A stretch of DNA of 64,000 bases from the NCBI GenBank assembly GCA_052389915.1, contig JBQTHL010000037.1, positions 1-64,000 of the forward strand, read 5' to 3'. Made by a program: the position numbers and the translations under genes. The notes under the pieces are model-generated. The model ran no database searches. It saw only the letters and a program-made list of their open reading frames with translations, and had not been told where the DNA came from. Source of the DNA: Panacagrimonas sp052389915 (GTDB lineage: Bacteria; Pseudomonadota; Gammaproteobacteria; Nevskiales; Nevskiaceae). This document shows, one piece after another, positions 26,934 through 35,682 of the stretch (positions are counted from its first letter, which is position 1; the number at the start of each line of letters is the position of its first letter).

Positions 26934-28337
26934 ATGCAGGAATTCAAACTACTGATCGGCGGCAAGCTGGTGGCCGGCGACTCGACCATGGATGTCGTCA
27001 ATCCGGCCACGGGCAAAGTGCTGATGCAGGCCCCGCGCGGGTCGGCGGATCAGGCCAATGCAGCAGTCGCGGCTGCCAAGGCCGCATTCCCGGCCTGGTC
27101 GGGTGCGTCTGTCGCGACGCGACGCGAGACTCTCGGCAAGTTCGCCGACGCGCTCGAAGCGCGCAGCGAAGACCTGTCCCGCCTGTTGACCCAGGAACAG
27201 GGCAAGCCGCTCAACGACGCCCGGCAGGAAGTCGGCGGCGGTATCGCCTTCATCCGCTATTTCGCGGCGATGGAGCTGGCGCCCAAGGTACTGGAAGACA
27301 GCAAGACCCGGCGCGTCGAGCAGATCCGCAAGCCGCTCGGCGTGGTCGCCGCCATCATTCCCTGGAATTTCCCGTTGCTCATGGTCTGCGGCAAGCTCGG
27401 CCCCGCGCTGGTGACCGGCAACACGGTCGTGGTCAAGCCCGCACCGACCACGCCGCTCAGCACCTTGCTGCTTGGCGAGATCGCCTCCACCGTCCTGCCG
27501 GCGGGTGTGCTGAACATCGTCACCGATCAGAACGATCTGGGTGGCCTGCTGACCTCTCATCCGGATGTGCGCAAGGTCTCGTTCACGGGTTCGACCGCGA
27601 CCGGTAAGAAGGTGATGGCCAGCGCCGCGGACACGGTCAAGCGCGTGACCTTGGAACTCGGCGGCAACGACGCGGCCATCGTGCTCGACGACGTGGATCC
27701 GAAGCAGGCGGCGCCCGCACTGTTCGGCGCCGCCTTCCACAACAGCGGCCAGGTGTGCATCGCGATCAAGCGGCTTTACGTGCACGAATCCATCTACGAC
27801 GGCATGGTCGATGAACTGTCCAAGCTGGCCAACGCTGCGGTCGTCGGCAACGGCCTGGAGACCGGCACCACGCACGGCCCGGTGCAGAACAAGATGCAGT
27901 TCGAGAAGGTCAAGGGCCTGGTCGAAGACGCGAAGAAGAACGGCAAGATCGCGGCAGGCGGGCAGGTCGATGACGGCGGCGGCTACTTCATCCGCCCGAC
28001 CATCGTGCGCGACGTGACCGAAGGCAATCGCCTGGTCGACGAAGAGCAGTTCGGCCCCATCCTTCCCGTCATCAAGTTCAGCGATCCGGAAGACGCGCTG
28101 AAGCAGGCGAACGCCTCGCCCTACGGCCTCGGCGGCTCGGTCTGGGGCAAGGACACCAAGCGCGCGACGGCGCTTGCCTCACGCATCGACTCCGGCACGG
28201 CCTGGGTCAACAAGCATCTCGACATCACACCCAACCTGCCGTTCGGTGGCGCCAAGCAGTCGGGCATGGGCGTGGAGTTCTCCGAGGACGGCGTGAACGA
28301 GTTCACCCAGAGCCAGGTCGTCAACGTCGCGAAGTAG
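26934..28337 (+). CDS. NAD(P)-dependent aldehyde dehydrogenase
   Basis: A 467-residue ALDH-superfamily enzyme oxidising an aldehyde to its acid. The Rossmann segment IIPWNFPLLMVCGKLGPALVTG, the general-base glutamate in VTLELGGND and the nucleophilic cysteine in HNSGQVCIAIKR are visible, as is the C-terminal NKHLDITPNLPFGGAKQSG. CAGGAGAC precedes the ATG. The aldehyde is not deducible. A terminator follows directly. Confidence 0.92.
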   Translation: MQEFKLLIGGKLVAGDSTMDVVNPATGKVLMQAPRGSADQANAAVAAAKAAFPAWSGASVATRRETLGKFADALEARSEDLSRLLTQEQGKPLNDARQEVGGGIAFIRYFAAMELAPKVLEDSKTRRVEQIRKPLGVVAAIIPWNFPLLMVCGKLGPALVTGNTVVVKPAPTTPLSTLLLGEIASTVLPAGVLNIVTDQNDLGGLLTSHPDVRKVSFTGSTATGKKVMASAADTVKRVTLELGGNDAAIVLDDVDPKQAAPALFGAAFHNSGQVCIAIKRLYVHESIYDGMVDELSKLANAAVVGNGLETGTTHGPVQNKMQFEKVKGLVEDAKKNGKIAAGGQVDDGGGYFIRPTIVRDVTEGNRLVDEEQFGPILPVIKFSDPEDALKQANASPYGLGGSVWGKDTKRATALASRIDSGTAWVNKHLDITPNLPFGGAKQSGMGVEFSEDGVNEFTQSQVVNVAK

Positions 28338-28367
28338 CGCGAAGTAGCCCTAATTAGATTGGGCACG

Positions 28368-28403
28368 AAGCCCCTCTCCGCGCTCGCGTGAGAGGGGCTT
28401 TTT
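28368..28403 (+). terminator. Rho-independent terminator after the aldehyde dehydrogenase
   Basis: GAAGCCCCTCTC pairs with GAGAGGGGCTTTTTC around a CGCGCTCGCGT loop, with five T residues at the end. The next start codon follows within two bases. Confidence 0.88.
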
Positions 28404-28404
28404 C

Positions 28405-29274
28405 ATGAGCCTCCGCGCCGACCAGATTGCGCAATACGCGGAGCAGGGTCTGCTGGTGATCGACCCGCAGATTCCCGAGGCAACGCTGGCCCGGGCGCGG
28501 GCCGATCTGGCCGGCCATTTCCCGGTGCAGGCGGGCCCGCAAAAAAAGAGATATCGCGGCGCTTCGATCTACTACAACCGAATCGCGGACGCCTGGCGTT
28601 TCTCCGCCGCAGTGCGGGAGATTGCGATGGCTCCTGCAATTCACTCGGCGCTCGCCGTTCTGTACGGCCGGCGCCCGCTGCCGTTCCAGACCCTGAATTT
28701 TCTGCGCGGGACCGAGCAGCTCGCACACTCGGACACCATCCACTTCAACTGCGAGCCGCGCGGTTTCATGTGCGGCGTGTGGGTGGCGCTGGAAGATATC
28801 GACATGGAGAACGGACCGCTGGTCTACTACCCAGGCTCGCAGCGCCTGCCCGAGATCGGTCTGCGCGATCTCGAACCCGATGTCACCGCACTGATGAAAC
28901 GGCCGCCGCTGTGGTGGCCGGACCTTCATCGCAAGATCTACCGGCCTTATTACGAACCCTTCATTGCGGCCTTGATCGAGCAGCGTGCGCTCACGCCGCA
29001 ATACGCACTGGTGAAACGCGGCCAGGCCGTGATCTGGTCGGCCAACCTGTTGCACGGCGGCAGTCCTCAGCGCGATCGCGAGCGCACGCGCTGGAGTCAG
29101 GTCACGCATTTCTATTTCGAGAACTGTCGCTACTTCGCGCCGCTCAGGGAGCGTATCGGTCTGCGCGGGAAGCCGGTGCGTTTCTGGCGCTGGCCGCGCT
29201 GGATAAAATTAGCCGGGAGCAAACCAAAAAATTCGCATCCAGGTCCGAAACCAATGCAAGGAGGAAAAACATGA
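28405..29274 (+). CDS. Phytanoyl-CoA dioxygenase (PhyH) family protein
   Basis: A 289-residue Fe(II)/2-oxoglutarate-dependent oxygenase. The iron-binding HxD is in QLAHSDTIHFN, and the distal His and 2-oxoglutarate-binding Arg are likely in LLHGGSPQRDRERTR. GVWVALEDIDMENGPLVYYPGSQ is the PhyH-family core. The start codon lies immediately after a terminator hairpin; the descending arm GAGAGGGG could double as the ribosome site, or translation may begin at a later codon. Its stop overlaps the next start (ATGA). Confidence 0.8.
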   Translation: MSLRADQIAQYAEQGLLVIDPQIPEATLARARADLAGHFPVQAGPQKKRYRGASIYYNRIADAWRFSAAVREIAMAPAIHSALAVLYGRRPLPFQTLNFLRGTEQLAHSDTIHFNCEPRGFMCGVWVALEDIDMENGPLVYYPGSQRLPEIGLRDLEPDVTALMKRPPLWWPDLHRKIYRPYYEPFIAALIEQRALTPQYALVKRGQAVIWSANLLHGGSPQRDRERTRWSQVTHFYFENCRYFAPLRERIGLRGKPVRFWRWPRWIKLAGSKPKNSHPGPKPMQGGKT

Positions 29275-29726
29275 CTGCCATACAGACCGATATTCAGGCC
29301 AATCCGCAGAACGAAAAGCAGCGCAAGCTGCTCGACGTGGTGATCCGCTACCGCGACACCTACAACGACGAGGTCGATCGGATGGTGCTCGACTGCTACT
29401 CGTCGGACGCGCTGGTGAGTTTCACCGGCGCCGAGGTGCGTGGGCACGAGCAGTTCCTGAAAGTGGAGCAGGCGATTCTGCAGGCCGCGCCTCAGCGTCG
29501 CATGCGCATCGACCGCGTGCTGTTCGCGGGCGAGGACACGGTGGTGGCCGAAGCGGTCATCCTCGACGGTGAGCGGCCGGATTTCTTCTCGCCGTTCTGC
29601 GTCATCATGACCGTGCGTAACGGCAGGATCGTGGAAGACCATTCCTATCTCGATCCGGCGCAGTGGCCCGGCATTGCGGCTGCGGCGCCGTTCGCGAGTC
29701 CGGGTGGTCTGGGCCAGCGTCCCTGA
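29271..29726 (+). CDS. SnoaL/NTF2-like small protein
   Basis: A 151-residue protein with an NTF2-like fold profile: DVVIRYRDTYNDEVDRMVLDCYSSDALVSFTG, then GHEQFLKVEQAIL and a C-terminal VIMTVRNGRIVEDHSYLDP. Such proteins are cyclases, isomerases or binding modules; this one is unassigned. AAGGAGG at ideal spacing fixes the start, which overlaps the PhyH stop by four bases. The two are co-translated and may act on the same compound. Confidence 0.8.
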   Translation: MTAIQTDIQANPQNEKQRKLLDVVIRYRDTYNDEVDRMVLDCYSSDALVSFTGAEVRGHEQFLKVEQAILQAAPQRRMRIDRVLFAGEDTVVAEAVILDGERPDFFSPFCVIMTVRNGRIVEDHSYLDPAQWPGIAAAAPFASPGGLGQRP

Positions 29727-29752
29727 GAAACCGGGGCGGTCGCGCGTACCGC

Positions 29753-30691
29753 TCAGGTCTTGCGTAGCCGCCGGGTCGTTTTCTGCACCAGCATCACGCC
29801 GGCCACGATAAGCGCTCCGGCGACGACGCCGGCCAGCGCGTTGAGCAGGGTGGGGGTCAGGGCCGCGAACACGCTGCCCGCCGCCGGAACCACGAGCACC
29901 GCTTCTGCCGCGTGTTCGATGCCGTGATACAAGGCGGGAACCCCGTGGGTGAGGATGCCGCCCCCGACCATGAACATCGCGGCCGTGCCGACGATGGACA
30001 GGGTCTTCATCAGAATCGGCGCGAAGCCCAGAAGCGCCCGCCCTGCGCCGCGCACGAAGGCGCTGGCGGCCTTGCTCAGGTGCAGACCTGCGTCGTCGAG
30101 CTTCACGATGCCCGCGACCAGGCCGTAAACCCCCACCGTCATGACCGCCGAGATGCTGGAGAGCACCAGGAGCTGGCGTGTGAAATCGGCGTCGGCGACC
30201 GTGCCGAGCGAGATCACGACGATCTCGGCGGACAGAATGAAGTCGGTGCGCACCGCGCCTTTCACCTTCTCGCGCTCGAACGCGACCATGTCCACCGCCG
30301 GATTGGCCAGCGCCTCCACGTGCTCGGCGTGATGCTGCGCATCTTCCGCTGCGTCGTGCAGGAAGCTGTGCGCAATCTTGTGAAAACCCTCGTAGCAGAG
30401 AAATGCGCCGCCCAGCATCAGCAAGGGCACGATCAGCCAGGGCAGGGTCGCGCTGATGGCGAGCGCTGCCGGCACCAGAATCAGCTTGTTGAGCGCCGAG
30501 CCTTTGGCCACCGCCCACACCACCGGCAGTTCGCGGTCGGCGCTGACGCCGCTGACCTGTTGCGCGTTGAGCGCTAGATCGTCGCCGAGCACGCCGGCGG
30601 TCTTGCGCGCGGCTACCTTGGTCATCACCGCCACGTCGTCGAGCGTGGCGGCGATGTCGTCGATCAGGAGAAGCAGGCTGCTGGCGGCCAT
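29753..30691 (-). CDS. DUF808 family inner-membrane protein
   Basis: A 312-residue multi-pass membrane protein. The start MAASSLLLLIDDIAATLDDVAVMTKVA, the FLCYEGFHKIAHSF motif and the VKGAVRTDFILSAEIVVISLGTV segment are typical of DUF808 (E. coli YedI). Its function is unknown. The start at 30691 was chosen because the family begins there; the frame remains open through the repeat upstream. Confidence 0.88.
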   Translation of the reverse strand: MAASSLLLLIDDIAATLDDVAVMTKVAARKTAGVLGDDLALNAQQVSGVSADRELPVVWAVAKGSALNKLILVPAALAISATLPWLIVPLLMLGGAFLCYEGFHKIAHSFLHDAAEDAQHHAEHVEALANPAVDMVAFEREKVKGAVRTDFILSAEIVVISLGTVADADFTRQLLVLSSISAVMTVGVYGLVAGIVKLDDAGLHLSKAASAFVRGAGRALLGFAPILMKTLSIVGTAAMFMVGGGILTHGVPALYHGIEHAAEAVLVVPAAGSVFAALTPTLLNALAGVVAGALIVAGVMLVQKTTRRLRKT

Positions 30692-30730
30692 GGCTTGTTG
30701 GCGAAGGTGGGTGTGTACGCTTCCTTTACT

Positions 30731-30825
30731 CGTCATTCCCGCGAAGGCGGGAATCCAGTCTCTTGGCCCCACCAGCGGGAGGGATTGGGACCGTACGCTG
30801 GATGCCCGCTGTCGCGGGAATGACG
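30731..30825. repeat. Palindromic intergenic repeat (CGTCATTCCCGCG type)
   Basis: CGTCATTCCCGCGAAGGCGGGAATCCAG faces an imperfect inverse ending in GTCGCGGGAATGACG. This CGTCATTCCCGCG element is widespread in proteobacterial genomes and differs from the GTAGG families. It lies between two minus-strand genes. Confidence 0.85.
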
Positions 30826-30864
30826 GTTACGTTTTTGCGGGGCCGGTGCAAGCTCCCTTGAATC

Positions 30865-32145
30865 TCAGCCCGGATCGACCACGCCCTCATCCTTGAGTTC
30901 GGCCAGGCCCGACAAATCCAGCGAAGAGGCGGCCTTCTTGATGTCGTCCATGTCCAGGCCGTTGCCTTGCAGCTTGACCACGAAGCGCTCGGCCACGATC
31001 AGGTCGTAAGTGCCCGCGCGGCTGGAGGTGTCCCACTGCTCGTGCACCCGCGTGCCGTTCTCTTGGTAGACGCGCTCGTAGCCCTGGTCGGACTCGCTCT
31101 GACTTTCCACAGCCGCCCAGCCGGCCAGCATCGTCAGGGCAGTGGCGCTGCCCATGTCGGTGATTTCCAGATTCAGGCGGCGCTCGCCGGAGTCGTCGCG
31201 ATAGCTCGCTTTCCCGCTGGCGACCTGGAAACCCATCATCGCATTACGCTCCACGTTGTAGCTGGTGCGCGGCAGGTCGGCGAGCTCGTCGGGGATGAAG
31301 GGCTTGATCTGCTCCGGTTTCAGGGCTTCCACTTTCTTGCCGCCGCCGAACATCGCACCCATGGCTTCGTTCAGCGCCTGACTCTGCGCCTCGACATTGC
31401 CGGACTTCTCGGCCGCCTCCATCTTCTTGCCGGCGGCTTCCATGCCCTTGGCAAATTTTCCGAGCTGACCCAGCGGGCTGTCGGCATCGATCTCGACCTT
31501 GCCGTCGTCGGAGCTGAACTCGATGTCGCTGCTGCTGGAACCGGTGGTGGACATCAGCGCGGCCGCGCCCAGCCCGCCCACGATCGCTGCCATCACGAAC
31601 CAGAGAACCAGGGCGCACAGCGCGGTGACCACGGTGTATGCGGTGGCCTTGTCAGGCGGGCAGCGCATGGTGGAGGGCAAGCCCATGTGCAGCAGATAGA
31701 ACGCGTACACGCCGCCCGCGAGCATCAGCAGCCAGCCTATCCACGGCAGGATGACGGCCGCGCCCGCCACCCAGCTCGCGGTATAGGCGTAGGCAACGGT
31801 TTTGAGTGCCTGCACCATATCCTTCTGGCCGCCGAAGGTCTGGGCCAGCGCGTTGACGATCAGCGCCAGTAAATAAGCCGCCACCAGGCTCAGCGCAAAC
31901 CCGACGACCATGCTGGTCAGCCCGGCGCCGATCCCGCTGCGCACGGTGACGCCGGCCAGCGGAATGGTGGTGCCGATCAAACTGCCCTTGATGAAACCGG
32001 CCACCGCGGGAATTGCGGCCACCACCATGATGTAGCGTGTGTAGAGCCCGCCCACCGTATCGCTTTCGGCGGTGATGGCCGGCCATTCGGTGCGCGGCAC
32101 CAGCAGGATGTTTTTGACGCGATCGACCAGATTGACGGTTGCCAT
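30865..32145 (-). CDS. Yip1-domain membrane protein
   Basis: A 426-residue protein. The N-terminal 170 residues form a Yip1/DUF1282-type domain with about five membrane segments (LVDRVKNILLVPRTEWPAI, GGLYTRYIMVVAAIPAVAGF, LPWIGWLLMLAGGVYAFYLL). A further helix at about 175-200 is followed by a soluble C-terminal domain rich in Lys, Glu and Gly (FAKGMEAAGKKMEAAEKSGN). The function is unknown. The soluble tail is longer than in a minimal Yip1 protein. Confidence 0.75.
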   Translation of the reverse strand: MATVNLVDRVKNILLVPRTEWPAITAESDTVGGLYTRYIMVVAAIPAVAGFIKGSLIGTTIPLAGVTVRSGIGAGLTSMVVGFALSLVAAYLLALIVNALAQTFGGQKDMVQALKTVAYAYTASWVAGAAVILPWIGWLLMLAGGVYAFYLLHMGLPSTMRCPPDKATAYTVVTALCALVLWFVMAAIVGGLGAAALMSTTGSSSSDIEFSSDDGKVEIDADSPLGQLGKFAKGMEAAGKKMEAAEKSGNVEAQSQALNEAMGAMFGGGKKVEALKPEQIKPFIPDELADLPRTSYNVERNAMMGFQVASGKASYRDDSGERRLNLEITDMGSATALTMLAGWAAVESQSESDQGYERVYQENGTRVHEQWDTSSRAGTYDLIVAERFVVKLQGNGLDMDDIKKAASSLDLSGLAELKDEGVVDPG

Positions 32146-32222
32146 TGCCTAATCCCCGGTTGAGTCCGCCGTCTCGAGCGCGGCGCATTGGAAGTCTAGC
32201 CCGGTTGTAAGCTGCGCACCCC

Positions 32223-34130
32223 ATGTCGCTCGAACCCCTCCGCGTGTTGTCCGTCATCCCGCCGATGACGCAGCTCAACACGCCGTATCCGTCCACCGCG
32301 TATCTCACCGGGTTCCTGCGCTCGCGCGGCATTGCCGCGGTGCAGGAAGACCTTGCGCTCGGGCTGGTGTTGAAGCTGTTGAGCCGCGAAGGGCTGTCGT
32401 CGATTCATGCGTGTATCGAAGCCTTGCCGCAGCACAGGCGTTCGCCCGCCGTGCGTGCGTTTGCGGATCGCTTCGAACGTTATCTCGCGACCATCGAACC
32501 TGCGATTGCATTCCTGCAGGGGCGCGACCCGACCCTGGCGCACCGCATCGGCGCGCGCAGCTTCCTGCCGGAAGGGCCACGCTTCAAGTCGCTCGACGCC
32601 TATGTCGACGAGGACGGCGGCGATCCCCTGGCGTGGGCCTTCGGTGCGCTGGGCGCTCAGGATCGCGCGCGGCATCTGGCCACGCTGTATCTCAACGATA
32701 TCGCCGATGTGCTGCGCGATGCGGTGGACGGGCGATTCGAGTTCGTGCGCTACGCCGAATCGCTGGCGCAGAGCCAGCCGACCTTCGACCCGCTGGCCAG
32801 CGCGCTCGCCGCGCCGCGCAACCTCGTCGACGACACGCTGCACGCGCTGACCTTGGATTCGCTGGCGCGGCACGCCCCTGATCTGGTGCTGGTCTCCGTG
32901 CCGTTTCCCGGCGCGGTGTACGCGGCGTTCCGCATCGCGCAGAGCATCAAGGCGCACGACCCGGAAATCGTCACGGTGCTCGGCGGCGGTTTCGTCAACA
33001 CCGAGTTGCGCGAGCTGGCCGAACCGCGCGTGTTCGACTACTTCGACTACGTGACCCTGGACGCGGGCGAGCGCCCGGTGCTCGCGCTGATCGAGCATCT
33101 GAGCGCAGCAAGACCACGCGATCGGCTGGTGCGCACCTTCGTGCGCGAGGCCGACGATGTGCGCTACGTCGATGCCGGCGAACCCGACGTGCCGTTCAAC
33201 GAGGTCGGCACGCCGACCTGGGACGGCCTGCCGATCGATCGATACCTGTCGTTGCTCGACCTGCTCAACCCCATGCATCGGCTATGGTCGGACGGCCGCT
33301 GGAACAAGCTGACCGCGGCGCACGGCTGCTACTGGAAGCAATGCAGCTTCTGTGACGTGAGCCTGGATTACATCTCGCGCTACGACGCCGCGTCGGCGAC
33401 GACCCTGGTGGATCGCATCGAAGCGATTGTCGCGGAGACCGGGCAGACCGGCTTCCACTTCGTGGACGAGGCGGCTCCGCCCAAAGTGCTGAAAGCGATG
33501 GCGCGCGAACTGATCCGCCGCGGCGTCTCGATTTCCTGGTGGGGCAACATCCGCTTCGAGAAATCCTTCAATCCCGAGCTGTGCCGGTTGCTGGCCGACA
33601 GCGGTTGCATCGCGATATCGGGCGGGCTGGAAGTTGCCAGCGATCGCCTGCTCAAGCTGATGAAGAAGGGGGTCTCGGTGGAACAGGTAGCCCGCGTCAC
33701 GCGCGCGTTCAGTGACGCCGGAATTCTGGTCCACGCCTACCTGATGTACGGCTTCCCGACCCAGACCGTGCAGGACACGGTCGATGCGCTGGAGTACGTG
33801 CGCCAGTTGTTCGAAGCCGGCTGCGTGCAGTCCGGCTACTTCCACCGCTTCACCTGCACCGTGCATTCGCCGGTGGGCAAGAACCCGGAGCAATACGGGG
33901 TGACTCTCGCAGAGTTGCCGGCGGTCACGTTTGCGAAGAACGATATCGGTTTTGTCGATCCGACCGGCGTCGATCACGATGTGCTAGGGCTGGCGCTGAA
34001 CAAGGCGCTGTACAACTACATGCACGGCATCGGGCTGGAACAGGACGTGCGGAGCTGGTTCGAGACTCGCGTTCCGCGTACCAAGGTGTCGCAGCAACAC
34101 ATTGCGCGAGCCCTGGGCGAGCCCAGGTAA
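32223..34130 (+). CDS. B12-binding-domain radical SAM protein
   Basis: A 635-residue protein. An N-terminal cobalamin-binding-like Rossmann region (to about residue 290, with DLVLVSVPFPGAVYAAFRIAQ and VLGGGFVNTE) precedes a radical SAM barrel. The cluster motif reads GCYWKQCSFC, i.e. C-x4-C-x2-C rather than the usual C-x3-C-x2-C, and ISGGLEVASDRLLKLMKKG and YGFPTQT follow. The reaction is unknown; it could be a methyltransferase or ring-forming enzyme. It stands alone, divergent from the Yip1 gene with a 77-bp gap, and no precursor peptide is seen beside it. Confidence 0.8.
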   Translation: MSLEPLRVLSVIPPMTQLNTPYPSTAYLTGFLRSRGIAAVQEDLALGLVLKLLSREGLSSIHACIEALPQHRRSPAVRAFADRFERYLATIEPAIAFLQGRDPTLAHRIGARSFLPEGPRFKSLDAYVDEDGGDPLAWAFGALGAQDRARHLATLYLNDIADVLRDAVDGRFEFVRYAESLAQSQPTFDPLASALAAPRNLVDDTLHALTLDSLARHAPDLVLVSVPFPGAVYAAFRIAQSIKAHDPEIVTVLGGGFVNTELRELAEPRVFDYFDYVTLDAGERPVLALIEHLSAARPRDRLVRTFVREADDVRYVDAGEPDVPFNEVGTPTWDGLPIDRYLSLLDLLNPMHRLWSDGRWNKLTAAHGCYWKQCSFCDVSLDYISRYDAASATTLVDRIEAIVAETGQTGFHFVDEAAPPKVLKAMARELIRRGVSISWWGNIRFEKSFNPELCRLLADSGCIAISGGLEVASDRLLKLMKKGVSVEQVARVTRAFSDAGILVHAYLMYGFPTQTVQDTVDALEYVRQLFEAGCVQSGYFHRFTCTVHSPVGKNPEQYGVTLAELPAVTFAKNDIGFVDPTGVDHDVLGLALNKALYNYMHGIGLEQDVRSWFETRVPRTKVSQQHIARALGEPR

Positions 34131-34167
34131 AGAGCGCCTTGACTGGTGTCGGCCGAAATTAAGAGGG

Positions 34168-34971
34168 TTACTTTTTCCGGAACAGCATCAATACGAAAGA
34201 GGCTTGGGTCGTGAACGACTCGTGGAGTTCCAGTGTTGCCCTCATTTCGGGCCGCGCCTTCCACACGTATGGCGTCATCGCGAGAAGCTTTCTCAAGCTC
34301 TGCCGGGTGAGCTGAAGATCGACGCGAATCTCCCGCCGCTCGCGCAATTCGAAAGACGCTTCGAAGCCCGCCAGGAACTTGTCGGGTTCGTGCGCGCGCA
34401 CTTCGCCAAACAGGCGTTCGCGAACGTCCCAAAGATGATTGGACGACGGCGTCACCACCAGTGAGTGGCTGTCGGGTTTCAGGACGCGTCGTATCTCATC
34501 GATGTGCAACTGGGTGAACAGATTGCTGACGACATCCACCGAGGCATCGGCCAGGGGAATGGCAGCGCCGCTACCGACCAGCCAGGTAACGTCGCGATAA
34601 CTCCGTGCGGCCATCTGGATCGCCGGCTTGGCGATATCGAGTCCGGTCACGTCGGCCGACACCGTGGTCATGGCGCCGGTGTAGTAGCCCTCGCCGCAAC
34701 CGACGTCGAGCAGGTTCTGTGCGCGCAAAGGCCGGAGCAATTCCAGCACCGCGTCGAGTAGCGGCCGATAGTGGCCGGCCTGCAGAAACTCGCGGCGCGC
34801 CTTGAGCGACTCGGCGCTATCGCCAGGAGACGGGCTATTTTTCTGGTGCGCCAGCAGCAGATTGACGTAGCCCTCGCGTGCCGCGTCAAAGCTGTGGCCC
34901 TGCGCACAACGCCAGGTTTTCGGGTTCTGCTCCAGCGGCAGTCGGCAGACCGGGCAGATGATGGAGGGCAT
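34168..34971 (-). CDS. rRNA guanine-N1-methyltransferase, RlmA type
   Basis: A 267-residue SAM-dependent methyltransferase resembling 23S rRNA (guanine745-N1)-methyltransferase RlmA. The N-terminal zinc site is formed by C6, C9, C22 and H26 (IICPVC ... WRCAQGHSFD), followed by AREGYVNLLL, GDSAESLKARREFLQAGHY and the SAM motif LLDVGCGEGYYTGAM. The start at 34971 places the zinc finger at the N-terminus, as in the family. It is convergent with the radical SAM gene. Confidence 0.87.
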   Translation of the reverse strand: MPSIICPVCRLPLEQNPKTWRCAQGHSFDAAREGYVNLLLAHQKNSPSPGDSAESLKARREFLQAGHYRPLLDAVLELLRPLRAQNLLDVGCGEGYYTGAMTTVSADVTGLDIAKPAIQMAARSYRDVTWLVGSGAAIPLADASVDVVSNLFTQLHIDEIRRVLKPDSHSLVVTPSSNHLWDVRERLFGEVRAHEPDKFLAGFEASFELRERREIRVDLQLTRQSLRKLLAMTPYVWKARPEMRATLELHESFTTQASFVLMLFRKK

Positions 34972-34992
34972 ACGGGCAGATGTTGGAACGGC

Positions 34993-35081
34993 GTAGGAAG
35001 GGCGCAAGCCCCGGCAAGCCCTCGCCGATCAATCCTCGCTGCGCAATTCGAGCTTCCGGTCGGGGCTTAAGCCCCTCCTAC
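34993..35081. repeat. REP-like palindromic repeat (GTAGGA family)
   Basis: GTAGGAAGGGCGCAAGCCCCGGC pairs with GTCGGGGCTTAAGCCCCTCCTAC across about 40 bases. Its right end (CCTAC) contains the stop codon of the minus-strand DUF2937 gene. Confidence 0.85.
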
Positions 35082-35593
35082 GTTCGCATCGGATTCTTTC
35101 GCGGCAGCCACAGCCAGCGCATGACACCCATGATCAATTCCAGAACGAGCACCACGACAGCAACGCACACGAGTCCGGCCACCACCGCGGCTTGATCGAG
35201 CAGAATCCCGAACGAGTAATTGCTCCGCGTCTCGTCGACCAGCACGCGATCGGCGCCGGTGGCGACGAACCACACCTGCTTCGGCAGGCCGCCCTGCAGG
35301 CCGATCTTCTCCTTCTGGAAGTGCAGGAAACGCTGGTACAGGCTCCAGATGGCGTCGCCTTCGGCACGGAACGTCGGGTCGGCGCTGGCTTCGTGATGAT
35401 CGATCAGGGTCGCTATGGAACCGCCGTGGAATCGGTCGGCGATGTCCTGGAAGGGCTGGAGATTGGTCTGCACCTCGATGAAGTGCGCGTCCACGCGCTT
35501 GGCGTACTGGTCGACGAAACCTGGAATCTGCACGCCCACGAGCAGGGCGCCGCAAGCCGCCGCCAGCAGGATGATGCGCGAAACAAAGCCCAT
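35078..35593 (-). CDS. DUF2937 family membrane protein
   Basis: A 171-residue protein with one N-terminal and one C-terminal membrane helix (IILLAAACGALLVGVQIPGF; AAVVAGLVCVAVVVLVLELIMGV) around a soluble helical middle, as in the DUF2937 family. The function is unknown. The final residues NPMRT end at a TAG codon that belongs to the adjacent palindromic repeat, so the repeat defines the C-terminus. Confidence 0.8.
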   Translation of the reverse strand: MGFVSRIILLAAACGALLVGVQIPGFVDQYAKRVDAHFIEVQTNLQPFQDIADRFHGGSIATLIDHHEASADPTFRAEGDAIWSLYQRFLHFQKEKIGLQGGLPKQVWFVATGADRVLVDETRSNYSFGILLDQAAVVAGLVCVAVVVLVLELIMGVMRWLWLPRKNPMRT

Positions 35594-35682
35594 GGTCGTG
35601 CGCTCCGGTCAGGTCGAGGGACGTATCCGCGGGATACGCCGTTTTCGTGGAAGATGGCTAGCCTACCCACATTGTGCCGCTC

